Shown here piece after piece: positions 1 through 5,980 of a stretch of DNA of 26,856 bases. Each line of letters begins with the position of its first letter. The first letter of the stretch is position 1. Source of the DNA: a virus. The notes below the pieces were generated by a model. That model was given only the letters and a program-made list of their open reading frames with translations, ran no database searches and was not told the origin of the DNA. The DNA is taken from positions 1 through 26,856 of the IMG/VR virus record IMGVR_UViG_3300035662_000142; one strand, 5' to 3'. The position numbers and the translations under genes are program-made.

Positions 1-770
1 TGGCCGCAGGCACCAGGCTGCGGGGTGTGCTGGATGGATTCTTCGGCCAGGAGCTGGGCTTACAGGTGACCGTCGAAGGTGCGCCGGTGACCCGCAACCG
101 GTTCCGCAAGGATCTGCAGAAGCAGGCATGGAAGCACGTCTTCGATGAGTTCCTGCCGCAGCAGATGGCCACCAGCCAGCTAGCGAAGGACATCAACCGG
201 TTTGTGGAGGAGCAGTCGAAGATCCCATTCACGGAGCGGAACATCTACCGGATGCTCCAGATCGTCGCCGGCACCCAGGAGCAGCGGATTGACCGGGCGG
301 TGGAAGAAGCCGTTGATTCGATCACTCGCCACACGGTGGAGAATCGCTACGGCGTGGAGGGCTGGGTGACGAACTCGGGCTACATGCTGAACAAGCGATT
401 CATCCGGCCGTACATGGCCGAACTGGCGTACAGCAACCCGGGCAAGGTGCGGCTCAAGACCTACGGCGGCCAGTGGAATGAGATCCAGGATCTGATCAAG
501 GCGCTGTGCTTCATCACCGGTCGGTCGATTGAAGAGGTGCGCGCGCCGAAGGAAAGCGACTGGAACACGTACGAGCCCGGCCTGTGGCACGACTGGGGAT
601 TCTTCCAGTTCCGCCCCTACAAGAAAGGCACCGTGCATTTCGAGTTCAAGGATCAGGAAGTCTGGGCGGCGCTCAATGCCCGCTATGCCCGCATCAAGGG
701 CCAGGTGCTGCCGGAGAAACTCCGGCGCAAGCCACCCCGCACGCGCCAGCAGCAGCCGGTAGCGGCCTGA
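1..770 (+). CDS. DUF4942-family protein (5' end outside window)
   Basis: The frame is open from the first bases of the window; the first in-window start-like codon is a GTG at 27, so the true start probably lies upstream and this is a C-terminal portion. The last 60 residues carry the pattern I associate with DUF4942: an aromatic stretch WHDWGFFQFRPYKKGTVHFE followed by a VWAALNARYARIKG helix. DUF4942 proteins are frequent in phages and integrative elements. Their biochemical role is not established, and some longer members carry a methyltransferase domain that is not seen here. The C-terminus is basic and proline-rich. A gap of 21 bases separates it from the next gene on the same strand, suggesting one operon. 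The family assignment is from memory of the motif and is moderately secure. Confidence 0.75.
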   Translation, partial: AAGTRLRGVLDGFFGQELGLQVTVEGAPVTRNRFRKDLQKQAWKHVFDEFLPQQMATSQLAKDINRFVEEQSKIPFTERNIYRMLQIVAGTQEQRIDRAVEEAVDSITRHTVENRYGVEGWVTNSGYMLNKRFIRPYMAELAYSNPGKVRLKTYGGQWNEIQDLIKALCFITGRSIEEVRAPKESDWNTYEPGLWHDWGFFQFRPYKKGTVHFEFKDQEVWAALNARYARIKGQVLPEKLRRKPPRTRQQQPVAA

Positions 771-791
771 TCACCACTGCACAACCACCTC

Positions 792-1190
792 ATGTTCAGC
801 GATCTCGTTAATCCTTCCGTCTACGACGAACCCACCGGCGAGTGCCGCAAGTCTGCCGAATCGGCCACCAAGCCCCGCCTGGAGCTCCTGCCCAGCGCAG
901 CACTGGAGCAGATCGCCGAGGTGCTCACCTACGGCGCCAACAAATACGAGGCCAACAACTGGTGCCGCGGCGCCCGCTGGGGCCGGTACTTCGCGGCCCT
1001 GCTGCGACATGTCTTCGCCTGGTGGCGCGGCCAGGACCTGGACCCGGAAACCGGCATGAGCCACCTGGCGCACGCCGGCTGCTGCCTGCTGTTCCTGATG
1101 GAGTACCAGCGCAACGACTGGGGCACGGATGACCGCTTCCGTGGGCCGGATCAGGAGCGGTTCAGGAAGGATGACGGGGTGGAGGGATGA
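792..1190 (+). CDS. dATP/dGTP diphosphohydrolase-family protein (DUF5664, MazG-like)
   Basis: A 132-residue all-helical protein with the hallmarks of the dATP/dGTP diphosphohydrolase N-terminal family (formerly DUF5664). It has KPRLELLP near residue 27, EVLTYGANKYEANNW at 43-57, LLRHVFAWWRGQDLDPETG at 70-88 and HLAHAGCCLLFLMEY at 91-105. The acidic and His residues (E43, D82/D84, E86, H91, H94) are the expected metal-binding set of this MazG-like fold. Relatives hydrolyse purine dNTPs to monophosphates. In Z-genome phages the related MazZ supplies dGMP for 2-aminoadenine synthesis, but no PurZ is visible here. The ATG at 792 is preceded by a C-rich CCACCT stretch rather than a Shine-Dalgarno sequence. 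Its stop overlaps the next start (ATGA). Confidence 0.85.
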   Translation: MFSDLVNPSVYDEPTGECRKSAESATKPRLELLPSAALEQIAEVLTYGANKYEANNWCRGARWGRYFAALLRHVFAWWRGQDLDPETGMSHLAHAGCCLLFLMEYQRNDWGTDDRFRGPDQERFRKDDGVEG

Positions 1191-1348
1191 CTCAGCACCC
1201 CATGACCGAAACCCGCCGCCTAACCATCTGCCTCACCCTCCCCGAGGTCGAGTCCCTCCGCCGCCAGCTCCGGCCTGGCGAGGGGATGAACGATCTGCTG
1301 CGCCGGATCGTGAACGACCGGATCCATTCCACTGCATCATCACGATGA
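1187..1348 (+). CDS. Small ribbon-helix-helix-like protein
   Basis: A 53-residue ORF whose ATG overlaps the preceding stop (ATGA) and whose stop overlaps the next start (ATGA), a linkage that strongly supports it. After a short tail it has a strand-like segment RRLTICLTLPEVESLRRQL followed by GEGMNDLLRRIVNDRI. This is the strand-helix-helix pattern of Arc/CopG-type DNA-binding proteins. If correct it would be a dimeric DNA-binding regulator. The family call rests on the pattern only, and the length is at the short end for an RHH protein. Confidence 0.6.
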   Translation: MTQHPMTETRRLTICLTLPEVESLRRQLRPGEGMNDLLRRIVNDRIHSTASSR

Positions 1349-1566
1349 GCTACGCAACCCGAACTACTGAAGTTGTCATCTACGACGCCGACGCCCCTGA
1401 TGGTCCGTTTTCTGACGTGGCGCTCAGGCTGGTACTGGTGCCCGACAGTGGCGACGAATGCCTAAATCTTCGCTATGGGGGAACCGAAATCCCCGTCAGT
1501 GTCGAAGAGCTGGAAGTGCTCGCCGCCGCTGCTAAGCAACTGCTGCATGGTGAGGGCGGCCGATGA
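1345..1566 (+). CDS. Hypothetical protein
   Basis: A 73-residue protein starting MSYATRTTEV. The ATG at 1345 overlaps the preceding stop in an ATGA tetranucleotide. The open frame extends further upstream, but that extension lies over the preceding genes and is low-complexity and proline-rich, so the short form is chosen. The sequence alternates beta-like segments (VALRLVLVPD, CLNLRYGGTEIPVS) with a C-terminal helix rich in Ala and Leu. No family is recognised. It is the fourth member of a translationally coupled plus-strand string. Confidence 0.65.
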   Translation: MSYATRTTEVVIYDADAPDGPFSDVALRLVLVPDSGDECLNLRYGGTEIPVSVEELEVLAAAAKQLLHGEGGR

Positions 1567-1826
1567 TTCTGTATCACGCAACCACTCCGAAGAAAGCCAA
1601 GCTGTATCGCGAGACCGGACACATTATCGCCCCGGTTTGTGGCTTCACCAGCCTTCAAGCTGCCATGGCATGGGCCATGAAAGTTGGTCGAACTGTGATC
1701 TATCAGTTCGACGCAGATCGCCCGCATAAGCTACCGGACCACCACAACGCCTATGGCGAAGCGTGGTGGAATGATGGCCACGTCTACGACTTCAAGTGCG
1801 TGTTCTCTGCTGATTCCGACGCTTAA
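1563..1826 (+). CDS. Hypothetical protein, ADP-ribosyltransferase-like N-terminus
   Basis: An 87-residue protein whose ATG overlaps the previous stop (ATGA). It opens MILYHATTPKKAKLYRETG, which resembles the first strand and helix of small ART or RNA-phosphotransferase-like proteins that begin with a Y-H-x-T motif. A central GFTSLQAAMAWAMKVG and an aromatic C-terminus with two Trp and several His follow. The catalytic elements of a full ADP-ribosyltransferase cannot be identified in so short a protein, so the similarity is only a hint. It is spaced 4 bases from the next gene. Confidence 0.65.
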   Translation: MILYHATTPKKAKLYRETGHIIAPVCGFTSLQAAMAWAMKVGRTVIYQFDADRPHKLPDHHNAYGEAWWNDGHVYDFKCVFSADSDA

Positions 1827-1830
1827 TCCG

Positions 1831-2118
1831 ATGACTATTCAGTACCGCTACAAACTGCCAACTCAATTCGCTCGTGCCGAGACTCGCTCATTCGGCATTG
1901 AACCCTACAAAGTCCAAACTGGCCGCAAGGCGGGCAAAGCCGTTGTTCGACTGGTGATGCACAACCATGTGCCGGGATCGGACACCGAGGCCATGGCTGT
2001 GGCTGACAGGATCACCGAGCTGCTCAATGCCGGCGGCACCTACGCCGGGCCTAAGACGCTGCGCTTGGGCTGGCAGCACCGGCACACCCCTGAGTCGGTG
2101 GAGGGGTGCTTCCTGTGA
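1831..2118 (+). CDS. Hypothetical protein
   Basis: A 95-residue protein starting MTIQYRYKLP at the ATG just after the previous stop. The open frame continues upstream over the preceding gene, but that part has no protein-like character. The protein is basic in its N-terminal half (ARAETRSFG, TGRKAGKAVVRLVM) and contains a helix DTEAMAVADRITELLNAGG. No family is recognised. The end overlaps a GTG start (GTGA) of the next gene. Confidence 0.65.
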   Translation: MTIQYRYKLPTQFARAETRSFGIEPYKVQTGRKAGKAVVRLVMHNHVPGSDTEAMAVADRITELLNAGGTYAGPKTLRLGWQHRHTPESVEGCFL

Positions 2119-2393
2119 TCACCTACACCACCCCCACCCAGCAGGCCATGGCCCGCATCGCCACTGCGCCTGTCAGCAGCGATCAGGCCCGGCCCACGCC
2201 AACACCATCCACCCGGTTATCCCTGGCCGCCTGCCCCATGCCGGGCCGGTGCCCTGAGCCGTGCCAGACCTGCACCGCCGTCGCCCGCAGTGTGGCTGCT
2301 GAGCTGGGGCAGGTGCTCAGGGAGCGCCACGGCGGGTCCAGTTCAGTGGCGGACTGGTTGGATGGATTCACACACACTGGAGATGAACGATGA
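2115..2393 (+). CDS. Hypothetical protein with a Cys cluster
   Basis: About 92 residues if translation begins at the GTG that overlaps the preceding stop in GTGA; another GTG nine bases upstream (2106) is also possible. The middle holds four cysteines in CPMPGRCPEPCQTC (C-x5-C-x3-C-x2-C), which could bind a metal or an iron-sulphur cluster. A helix VARSVAAELGQVLRER follows. The N-terminal third is rich in Thr and Pro. The function is unknown. Its stop overlaps the next ATG (ATGA), and a GGAG lies a few bases upstream of that ATG. Confidence 0.6.
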   Translation: MITYTTPTQQAMARIATAPVSSDQARPTPTPSTRLSLAACPMPGRCPEPCQTCTAVARSVAAELGQVLRERHGGSSSVADWLDGFTHTGDER

Positions 2394-2842
2394 GCACTGA
2401 TTACCGCGCCGAACTGCAACGATTGCTAGGGGCAGTTGAAAACGATGTAATCGACACCAATGATGGCCTAAGGTTTCAGGCCGCTGTAAACCGCGCCCGC
2501 ACCGCCCTAGCCCAGCCCGAGCCGCAGGGGCCGACGGATGAGGAGATTGAACGGGAAGCCCTTAAAAATGCAGACTCCGATGATGAATACAGAGCCTTTA
2601 AGAGTGGTGCTTTTTTCGTGCAAGAACGCATAAGCCGCCCCGCCATCAAGCCCGTGCCCGTGGCTGAGCGGCTGCCGGAGCCGGAGGATTGTGATGGAGA
2701 CGGATTCTGCTGGTTCTGGAATCTGCAATGGGAGCGATGGATGGCTGGATGGCAAGACGATGAATGCACCTACTGGCTCCCCCACCACGCCCTGCCGGTG
2801 CCTGGTGCGGAGGGATGCCAAGCCGGAACCCATCCGGTATGA
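2390..2842 (+). CDS. DUF551-like protein
   Basis: A 150-residue protein coupled to the previous gene by an ATGA overlap. The N-terminal half is helical and acidic. The C-terminal half has the DUF551-type arrangement: PVPVAERLPEPEDCDGDG, then an aromatic core WFWNLQWERWMAGW, then TYWLPHHALPVP. DUF551 proteins are common small phage proteins of unknown function. A second protein with the same type of domain is encoded at 7426-7091 on the other strand. Confidence 0.65.
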   Translation: MSTDYRAELQRLLGAVENDVIDTNDGLRFQAAVNRARTALAQPEPQGPTDEEIEREALKNADSDDEYRAFKSGAFFVQERISRPAIKPVPVAERLPEPEDCDGDGFCWFWNLQWERWMAGWQDDECTYWLPHHALPVPGAEGCQAGTHPV

Positions 2843-2859
2843 TTTGACCACGGGCACAC
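2815..2859 (+). promoter_or_regulatory. Candidate promoter and GGCACAC site before the 2884 gene
   Basis: TATGAT at 2838-2843 lies 17 bases downstream of ATGCCA at 2815-2820, a weak -35 match. It sits at the end of the 2390 gene and 40 bases before the ATG at 2884. A GGCACAC motif at 2853-2859, inside the small dyad CGGGC-ACAC-GCCCG, falls about where transcription would start. The same heptamer is clustered at 12142-12220 and lies inside both promoter copies at 10279 and 11091. This is an inference from sequence only. Confidence 0.3.
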
Positions 2860-2883
2860 GCCCGCCACTCGCCATTCCACGCC

Positions 2884-3069
2884 ATGACGACCATCTGCAC
2901 CATCCTGGCCCTGCTGCTGTTTCCTGTCCTGTTCCTGCTGTGGCTGACGGAATCCCGCCAGCAACGCGCCCGCCGCTGGCGCCGCGATGGGCTCACCTAT
3001 CGGGTGATCGCTGAGCGGCTGGGCTGCTCACAGACCACCGCTCGCCGGCTGGTGGGGGTGGCGGCATGA
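2884..3069 (+). CDS. Small membrane-anchored helix-turn-helix protein
   Basis: A 61-residue protein with two clear parts. Residues 4-21 form a strongly hydrophobic segment (CTILALLLFPVLFLLWL), long enough to span the membrane once. A basic linker RQQRARRWRRDG comes next, then residues 37-57 match a helix-turn-helix (LTYRVIAERLGCSQTTARRL) of the resolvase/Hin-like type. A DNA-binding motif tethered directly to a membrane helix in so short a protein is unusual. Basic residues after the helix predict a cytoplasmic C-terminus. It has its own 41-base upstream gap, with a possible promoter, in an otherwise overlapping operon. Its stop overlaps the next start. Confidence 0.7.
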   Translation: MTTICTILALLLFPVLFLLWLTESRQQRARRWRRDGLTYRVIAERLGCSQTTARRLVGVAA

Positions 3070-3296
3070 GCACCGAAAGCCAAACCGGCGCGTTGACGTT
3101 TTCAGTTGGGCACCAAATCGTCGCCGCCCGTGTTGAGAAGGGAGCGCCCGACGCTTACCGGCTGGCGCGATACAGAGCCGACGACGGCGCCATTGAGTTG
3201 AAGCTACAGGGCTGTTACCTGTGGTGGCAAGGCTCAGAATATGGCCACGAATGGCGCGACATCCCGACTGTCGACCTTACGGAAACCAAGCCATGA
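3066..3296 (+). CDS. Hypothetical protein
   Basis: A 76-residue protein linked to its neighbours by ATGA overlaps at both ends. It looks like a small beta-rich domain: ALTFSVGHQIVAARVEKG, then YRLARYRADDGAIELKLQ, then an aromatic CYLWWQGSEYGHEW. No family is recognised. The position suggests the same early accessory operon as its neighbours. Confidence 0.65.
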   Translation: MSTESQTGALTFSVGHQIVAARVEKGAPDAYRLARYRADDGAIELKLQGCYLWWQGSEYGHEWRDIPTVDLTETKP

Positions 3297-3832
3297 CCGA
3301 CCAGCACCGCGCCACGCCTGAGCAGTGGGCCAAATGCGAGGAAGACGCCCGTCTTTGGTCTGGCGCGTTCAACTGCATCCTCGAACTCCGCGCCCGCATC
3401 GAAGCCCTAGAGGCAGCCCAGCTGGAGCAAGCCGAGAGCCATCGATTCTGCACTGACGGCATCACTCTGGCCAAGCTGGCCACCGGCACCCTCACCTCTG
3501 CCGAGCGGGCTGAGCTGGGCGTTGTCACCCGCGTCCAGCTTGAGGCTGCCATGCTTCGCTCGACATCAGATGCACGCCAGGCCGCCATGGACGAACTCCG
3601 CGCCTGGCGCCCGCTCGACATTGAGACCACCTACGGCAGCGAGGCCGCTGCCGACGCTGTGCAGCTGTTGCGCTCCCCCATGGTGGTGCAGGGCACGTTT
3701 GAGCACGGCGGCGAGACCTACCGATTCAAGGCCAAGCCTGAGCGGGAGAGTGCCATGACCGAACTCCGCGCCGCCAGCCCTGAGGCTCAGCCTGTTGGGG
3801 GGGTTGGTAGAGAGGGTGACGGCCCGGATTGA
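3293..3832 (+). CDS. Hypothetical coiled-coil protein, probably frameshifted near its end
   Basis: A 179-residue protein starting MTDQHRATPEQWAK at the ATG that overlaps the preceding stop. Residues 20-50 form a likely coiled coil (LELRARIEALEAAQLEQAE). The middle has LDIETTYGSEAAADAVQLL. The frame ends in a short glycine-rich tail just after seven G at 3797-3803. Removing one G joins it to the frame that ends at 3962, giving a natural-looking continuation (VERVTARIEF onward). The 3' end is therefore probably displaced by a one-base insertion, a sequencing error or ribosomal slippage. No family is recognised. Confidence 0.6.
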   Translation: MTDQHRATPEQWAKCEEDARLWSGAFNCILELRARIEALEAAQLEQAESHRFCTDGITLAKLATGTLTSAERAELGVVTRVQLEAAMLRSTSDARQAAMDELRAWRPLDIETTYGSEAAADAVQLLRSPMVVQGTFEHGGETYRFKAKPERESAMTELRAASPEAQPVGGVGREGDGPD

Positions 3833-3962
3833 GTTCGGCATTGATGCCAACCAGGACCCGGAAGGCATCGCCCGCGCCGTGATCCGCGAGCAGGCGGCGT
3901 GGTTGCGATCGGTAGGCAACAACGGCTCAGCCGGTGAACTCGAACAGCAGGCCAACCAATGA
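3816..3962 (+). CDS. 3' portion of the frameshifted gene, or a separate small ORF
   Basis: This frame is open from before the G-run at 3797 to a stop at 3960-3962 that overlaps the next ATG in ATGA, like every other junction of the operon. From the GTG at 3816 it encodes 48 residues (MTARIEFGIDANQDPEG at the start, then a helix around IREQAAWLRSV). The ATGA junction shows that this frame, not the one ending at 3832, is the ancestral end of the upstream gene. It could also be an independently started ORF. Confidence 0.5.
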   Translation: MTARIEFGIDANQDPEGIARAVIREQAAWLRSVGNNGSAGELEQQANQ

Positions 3963-4153
3963 CCACACCACCCTCCCCAGCGGCCCAAGCCATCGTGACC
4001 GCGTTCGACGATCGCTACGAGCTGCTGGGTCCCCTGGAGGACAACTGGCAGGAAGTCTGCATCGCCGCCGCTCTTCATGCCGCTGCGCATCATCTGACAC
4101 ACGATCGCCGCCAACTCGCTGCCCTCGCCACCGAACTGGACCCCACCCCCTAA
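3959..4153 (+). CDS. Hypothetical small protein
   Basis: A 64-residue, mostly helical protein starting MTTPPSPAAQAIVTAF, followed by LEDNWQEVCIAAALHAAAHHL. The ATG overlaps the stop at 3960-3962. The His/Ala-rich helix has no recognised family. It is the penultimate gene of the plus-strand operon. Confidence 0.6.
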   Translation: MTTPPSPAAQAIVTAFDDRYELLGPLEDNWQEVCIAAALHAAAHHLTHDRRQLAALATELDPTP

Positions 4154-4160
4154 ACCCGCC

Positions 4161-4262
4161 ATGACTAATTTCAGCAAGGCCGACGCATTGTTCCTGATTG
4201 AGGCATCGCTATTCATCATCGGACTGCCTGTTCTGATTGTTTTTCTGCTAACAACGTTCTAA
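4161..4262 (+). CDS. Tiny single-pass membrane protein
   Basis: A 33-residue ORF (MTNFSKADALFLIEASLF at the start) whose residues 10-32 are almost entirely hydrophobic and predict one transmembrane helix. The ATG follows the previous stop by seven bases, in a CCCGCC-ATG-AC context shared with other starts here. Its TAA stop at 4260-4262 touches, without a gap, the stop of the opposing minus-strand ORF. Its function is unknown; small membrane peptides of this kind occur in phage early regions. Confidence 0.5.
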   Translation: MTNFSKADALFLIEASLFIIGLPVLIVFLLTTF

Positions 4263-4472
4263 TTAAACCCCCGGCTCATCACACTCCGAAGGCCCGCGCC
4301 GCGGCTGCTCACTCCCTGCTGGGAGATGCAGTCCGCGGCGTTGGCATTTCCAGCGAAACGACCGCAGCGCCGCGTGACGGCTGGCACTGACGGCCTCGAC
4401 TCCCCACCCCTGGATCAGCCAAACGGGGATCCCGTCGCGGATCACCAGTTCGGTGGTGGGGAGGTGGTGCAT
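4263..4472 (-). CDS. Hypothetical protein following the zinc-ribbon regulator
   Basis: A 69-residue ORF on the minus strand starting MHHLPTTELVIRDGIPVWLI and becoming Arg/Cys-rich (RSFRWKCQRRG). It lies in the same frame as the upstream regulator gene, separated by only a TGA and one sense codon, so readthrough would fuse the two. The predicted N-terminal half has a reasonable hydrophobic pattern and the C-terminal third is low complexity. It may be a real coupled gene or a chance open frame in GC-rich DNA. Confidence 0.45.
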   Translation of the reverse strand: MHHLPTTELVIRDGIPVWLIQGWGVEAVSASRHAALRSFRWKCQRRGLHLPAGSEQPRRGPSECDEPGV

Positions 4473-4475
4473 GGT

Positions 4476-4841
4476 TCAGGCTACGTGCCGCCAGGCCCGC
4501 CGCCGCACGATCCGAGTGACGTGGTTGGGCGTCACCCCATACCGCTTAGCCAGCACGGCTCTGGGCGTCCCTGCCGCGGCCTGCTCTCTGAGCCGGCGAA
4601 TGTCGGCATCGGTGAGCACCGATCGCCCGTTGCTGGCCCCTTGTCGGGCTGATCGCCGACGCTTGACACCAGGAAGCGGCCCCGGCATCCGGCGACCGCT
4701 TTCGTAGGTTTCGATTGATCGGGTGAGCTGACCGCAGCTCTGGCACTGCAGCCTGCGCCGGTGACCTTGGGGGCCCAGCCTAGTGTCCAGCACACGGGTG
4801 GGCCCGTTACACCATTGGCAGGGGAGCATCAGCTCAAGCAA
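4476..4841 (-). CDS. Zinc-ribbon/helix-turn-helix transcriptional regulator
   Basis: A 121-residue protein with two domains. Residues 8-45 form an NrdR-like zinc ribbon: CQWC, then VLDTRLGPQGHRRRLQC, then QSCGQ and IETYE, with C8, C11, C33 and C36 as ligands. Residues 78-118 form a helix-turn-helix (DADIRRLREQAAAG, then AVLAKRYGVTPNHVTRIVRR) ending RAWRHV, typical of small phage DNA-binding proteins. The ATP-cone of true NrdR is absent, so this is not NrdR itself. A second Met at residue 5 could be the start. It is probably a regulator of phage genes. It overlaps the upstream gene by 13 bases. Confidence 0.7.
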   Translation of the reverse strand: MLELMLPCQWCNGPTRVLDTRLGPQGHRRRLQCQSCGQLTRSIETYESGRRMPGPLPGVKRRRSARQGASNGRSVLTDADIRRLREQAAAGTPRAVLAKRYGVTPNHVTRIVRRRAWRHVA

Positions 4842-5059
4842 ACTGAACTCATTTTGTTCTCCAGCACCTCCATGGTGCGCCCGCTTTCGTCTCGCACAAC
4901 GTAGGCCGGAGCATTGATGTATCCAGCCGTTCTAGTCGCTTTCACCTGAAAACGCCTTGGAGCAAATCCAACAACCGTGAATGATTCGCCAGGCAGCCCG
5001 GCAATGTAGATCGTCTGCCCCGTTTGATAGCGAGGCGTTGAGCTGTTGCGTGATTTCAT
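4829..5059 (-). CDS. Hypothetical small basic beta protein
   Basis: A 76-residue protein starting MKSRNSSTPRYQTGQTIYIA, with several beta-like segments (GESFTVVGFAPRRFQVKA, APAYVVRDESGRTMEVLE). The ATG overlaps the upstream stop in an ATGA. A small SH3-like or OB-like barrel is possible, but no family is recognised. Its end runs 13 bases into the regulator gene. Confidence 0.6.
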   Translation of the reverse strand: MKSRNSSTPRYQTGQTIYIAGLPGESFTVVGFAPRRFQVKATRTAGYINAPAYVVRDESGRTMEVLENKMSSVCLS

Positions 5060-5283
5060 AATGCAGTCTTGCGAGAGAGAATTTCAATCGAGCTGGCATC
5101 AGGATGCCGGCGCTCAGCGAACTGGTAGGCCTGCTGTTTGCAGGTGGCGCGGATGGTGCAGCGCATCGGCCGGCAGCCGGGCCAGTGGATCTGCACCGGC
5201 CAGAACCTGGCGCCGGACTCGCTGGTCCGGGTGATGCCCTCGCCAGCGGACTGGCAGGCGTCGTCGTCGGGGAGGAAAATCAT
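5056..5283 (-). CDS. Hypothetical Cys-containing protein
   Basis: A 75-residue protein starting MIFLPDDDACQSAGEG and containing HWPGCRPMRCTIRATC, giving four cysteines in all, three of them within about a dozen residues, possibly metal-binding. The ATG overlaps the preceding stop and the stop overlaps the next ATG, both as ATGA. No family is recognised. The tight coupling on both sides is the main support. Confidence 0.6.
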   Translation of the reverse strand: MIFLPDDDACQSAGEGITRTSESGARFWPVQIHWPGCRPMRCTIRATCKQQAYQFAERRHPDASSIEILSRKTAL

Positions 5284-5621
5284 TGCTGGGCCTCCAGTTC
5301 GGCGAGACGGGTGAGGGCTGTGCGGATGCAGCCAGCGGGGATGACGTCGTGATTGAGCAAAATGTCCTCAACTTGTTCGTACTGCTCCAGCGCCTGCTCT
5401 GCCAGCGACGGCGGCTTCGGGCGGCGGGCGGTGCGGAGCTGGCGAACCCCCGTGGAATAGCCAACCCACTCACAGCACGCCTCCAGCTCCTGATCCGCGC
5501 CCCACTGGGCGGCGCGGTTGGCCACGTTATGGACTAAGAGCCTTTCGGTGTGCTCCTCAATGTTGCTATCAATCCACTGCCGCACCAACTCCGGCGGCAC
5601 CTTCACAGGATGATCAGCCAC
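5280..5621 (-). CDS. Hypothetical helical protein
   Basis: A 113-residue mostly helical protein with a GTG start (MADHPVKVPPELVRQWIDSN). It contains AEQALEQYEQVEDILLNHD and ends CIRTALTRLAELEAQQ. The GTG overlaps the upstream stop region. The family is not recognised, though similar short acidic helical proteins are common in cyanobacterial prophages. It is coupled to the 5283 gene by ATGA. Confidence 0.65.
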   Translation of the reverse strand: MADHPVKVPPELVRQWIDSNIEEHTERLLVHNVANRAAQWGADQELEACCEWVGYSTGVRQLRTARRPKPPSLAEQALEQYEQVEDILLNHDVIPAGCIRTALTRLAELEAQQ

Positions 5622-5712
5622 GGCGCACCTCCACCTGCTGAATCCCTACCTCCTGAACCAGCACCACGGCGCCGGCCACCATGCCGAGCAGGGCCAGTGC
5701 GGCGGCAATCAC
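5614..5712 (-). CDS. Candidate tiny membrane protein
   Basis: A 32-residue ORF from a GTG that overlaps the stop of the 5807 ORF (GTGA). Residues 2-20 (IAAALALLGMVAGAVVLVQ) form a single hydrophobic helix and the rest is a short charged tail. The frame is open much further upstream, with a basic Ala-rich stretch, but that extension lacks a convincing start and overlaps two other genes. Small membrane peptides are plausible in this operon. The start is uncertain. Confidence 0.4.
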   Translation of the reverse strand: MIAAALALLGMVAGAVVLVQEVGIQQVEVRRG

Positions 5713-5807
5713 GGCTCGGCGACCGGCAGCGGCCTGGGCAGCAGCTGCAGCGCGGCGGTGTTGGTTGTGGCGCAGCTGCGCAGCCAGTTGGCGATCAGAG
5801 CGAGCAT
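5709..5807 (-). CDS. Candidate tiny ORF between coupled genes
   Basis: A 32-residue ORF (MLALIANWLRSCATTNT at the start) that begins inside the end of the 5977 gene and ends in a GTGA junction with the next ORF. It fills what would otherwise be a gap in a fully overlapping operon. There is no recognisable domain. Support comes only from its coupling pattern, and an alternative is a longer version of the following ORF. Confidence 0.3.
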   Translation of the reverse strand: MLALIANWLRSCATTNTAALQLLPRPLPVAEP

Positions 5808-5977
5808 GGGGCCTCCGTGATTTCGATGATTTCGGCAGCAGGGAATTGAGCGTAGAAGGCCTCTCGAACGGCAGTACGACCCCACCCCTTGGGGCAGGTC
5901 CATTCGAGCTTGTGGATCGTGTCATCAGTGAGTCTCCGGTAAGTGATTTTGTGGGTGATTCCGGTGAGTGTGGACAT
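5795..5977 (-). CDS. Hypothetical protein
   Basis: A 60-residue protein starting MSTLTGITHKITYRRLTDDT, followed by HKLEWTCPKGWG and AVREAFYAQFPAAEIIEI. The alternating beta/alpha pattern looks like a small folded domain rather than a chance ORF. The ATG begins 3 bases after the upstream stop. No family is recognised. Confidence 0.6.
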   Translation of the reverse strand: MSTLTGITHKITYRRLTDDTIHKLEWTCPKGWGRTAVREAFYAQFPAAEIIEITEAPCSL

Positions 5978-5980
5978 AAG

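Noticed and set aside
180-638. 152-codon minus-strand ORF
   Set aside because: It is antisense to the DUF4942 gene, with a composition typical of GC-rich shadow frames.
1129-1344. N-terminal extension of the 1345-1566 frame
   Set aside because: It overlaps two better genes, is proline/arginine-rich and lacks the ATGA coupling seen at 1345.
3566-4219. 217-codon minus-strand ORF
   Set aside because: It is antisense across three coupled plus-strand genes; the low-complexity translation has no domain pattern.
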